Part shown: positions 6,760 to 6,873 of the stretch, piece by piece
Layout: every line of letters starts with the position of its first letter
Position numbering within the stretch: the first letter of the stretch is position 1
Source of the DNA: DASUTW01 sp035513995
GTDB taxonomy: Bacteria > Actinomycetota > UBA4738 > CALAEC01
DNA: 6,873 bases
Reading direction: 5' to 3'
Assembly (NCBI GenBank): GCA_035513995.1
Contig: DATKBL010000094.1
Coordinates: forward strand, 1 to 6,873
The notes under the pieces: generated by a model
What the model was told of the DNA's origin: nothing
The model's database searches: none
Seen by the model: the letters and a program-made list of their open reading frames with translations, nothing else
Position numbers and translations under genes: made by a program

Positions 6760-6765
6760 ATGGTA
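6760..6765 (-). promoter_or_regulatory. Putative -10 element for a leaderless uvrA transcript
   Basis: The minus strand reads TACCAT, then six bases (GGCCCC), then the uvrA GTG. The spacing is identical to that before uvrC. With a normal -10 to start-site distance, transcription would begin at about the G of GTG, giving a leaderless mRNA. That fits the missing Shine-Dalgarno sequence. A TTCGAC hexamer overlaps the SOS box upstream, but its 14-base spacing is short for a -35 element. Confidence 0.55.
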
Positions 6766-6780
6766 CCAGTACCGAGCGCG

Positions 6781-6796
6781 TCGAACGCCTGTTCGG
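6781..6796. promoter_or_regulatory. LexA operator (SOS box) of uvrA
   Basis: The plus strand reads TCGAACgcctGTTCGG. This matches the actinobacterial SOS palindrome TCGAAC-N4-GTTCGA at 11 of 12 defined positions; only the last base differs. Its centre lies about 35 bases before the uvrA GTG. If transcription starts at the GTG, LexA bound here would cover the -35 region and block RNA polymerase. uvrA is a classic SOS gene, so motif, position and target agree. The downstream tail of the preceding gene ends six bases away. Confidence 0.85.
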
Positions 6797-6802
6797 CTCC
6801 CC

Positions 6803-6873
6803 TCAGGGGCGCAGCCGACCGCCCTTCACCACCAGAGCGACGCGACCGAGCGCCTCGATATCCTCGAACGGGT
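6803..6873 (-). CDS. C-terminal end of a probable amidohydrolase (gene runs off the right edge)
   Basis: One minus-strand frame is open from the window edge to a TGA at 6803-6805 and encodes PFEDIEALGRVALVVKGGRL followed by Arg-Pro. The preceding partial codon (nAC) can be Asp or Asn. The pattern [DN]P-x-EDI-x-AL...V-x-VVKGGR is typical of the last strand of metal-dependent amidohydrolases of the imidazolonepropionase-like group, where the chain returns to the small beta-sandwich domain. No catalytic residues are in view, so substrate and reaction cannot be stated. The other two minus frames give no recognisable protein. The short length limits certainty. Confidence 0.6.
   Translation of the reverse strand, partial: PFEDIEALGRVALVVKGGRLRP

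Noticed and set aside
6249..6761. ATG at 6762-6760 as an alternative start near uvrA
   Set aside because: It is in another frame from UvrA and opens an Arg/Ser-rich translation with no recognisable domain. The same bases are better explained as part of the TACCAT promoter hexamer.
6799..6809. CCCCTCAGGGG inverted repeat over the amidohydrolase stop, considered as a terminator
   Set aside because: The arms are five bases with a single central base, too tight for a hairpin of that length, and no T-run follows.

Overview
This is a GC-rich window in which every gene I can support lies on the minus strand. Read in the direction of transcription (high to low coordinates), it holds the last codons of a probable amidohydrolase (6873-6803), uvrA (6753-3901), an exported beta-propeller/cupredoxin lipoprotein (3854-2307), uvrC (2278-419) and the first 140 codons of rapZ/yvcJ (422-1). 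The high GC, the GTG starts, the LexA operator of the TCGAAC-N4-GTTCGA type, the Arg-containing P-loop of RapZ and the uvrC-rapZ junction all point to Actinomycetota. I cannot name a class; a less-studied lineage is possible.

Region by region. The right edge (6803-6873) is a gene tail whose residues fit the end of a metal-dependent amidohydrolase. The 49-base gap before uvrA is almost entirely regulatory: an SOS box at 6781-6796 and a TANNNT hexamer six bases before the uvrA GTG. uvrA is a full-length 950-residue ATPase with two nucleotide-binding domains. A 46-base gap then leads to a 515-residue predicted lipoprotein with about seven propeller-like repeats and a C-terminal type-1 copper domain. 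It contains no lysine and is strongly acidic. A 28-base gap leads to uvrC, a complete 619-residue excision nuclease with both catalytic centres and the four Fe-S cysteines. The uvrC stop overlaps the rapZ start in a GTGA arrangement.

How the genes work together. UvrA finds DNA damage, and UvrC makes the two incisions after UvrB loading; uvrB is not in this window. RapZ belongs to the conserved uvrC-rapZ-yvcK-whiA neighbourhood of Gram-positive bacteria, so yvcK and whiA may follow beyond position 1 (inference). The copper lipoprotein has no known role in excision repair and looks like an insertion into this repair neighbourhood.

The clearest regulatory signal is a contrast between starts. 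uvrA and uvrC both lack a Shine-Dalgarno sequence and both carry TANNNT exactly six bases before a GTG, which is the geometry of leaderless transcripts. rapZ, coupled to the uvrC stop, has an AGGAGGT site. I found no tRNA, rRNA, CRISPR array, insertion sequence or attachment site, and no gene-free stretch longer than 49 bases. The window holds no recognisable defence or otherwise novel multi-gene system; the most unusual item is the propeller-cupredoxin lipoprotein.
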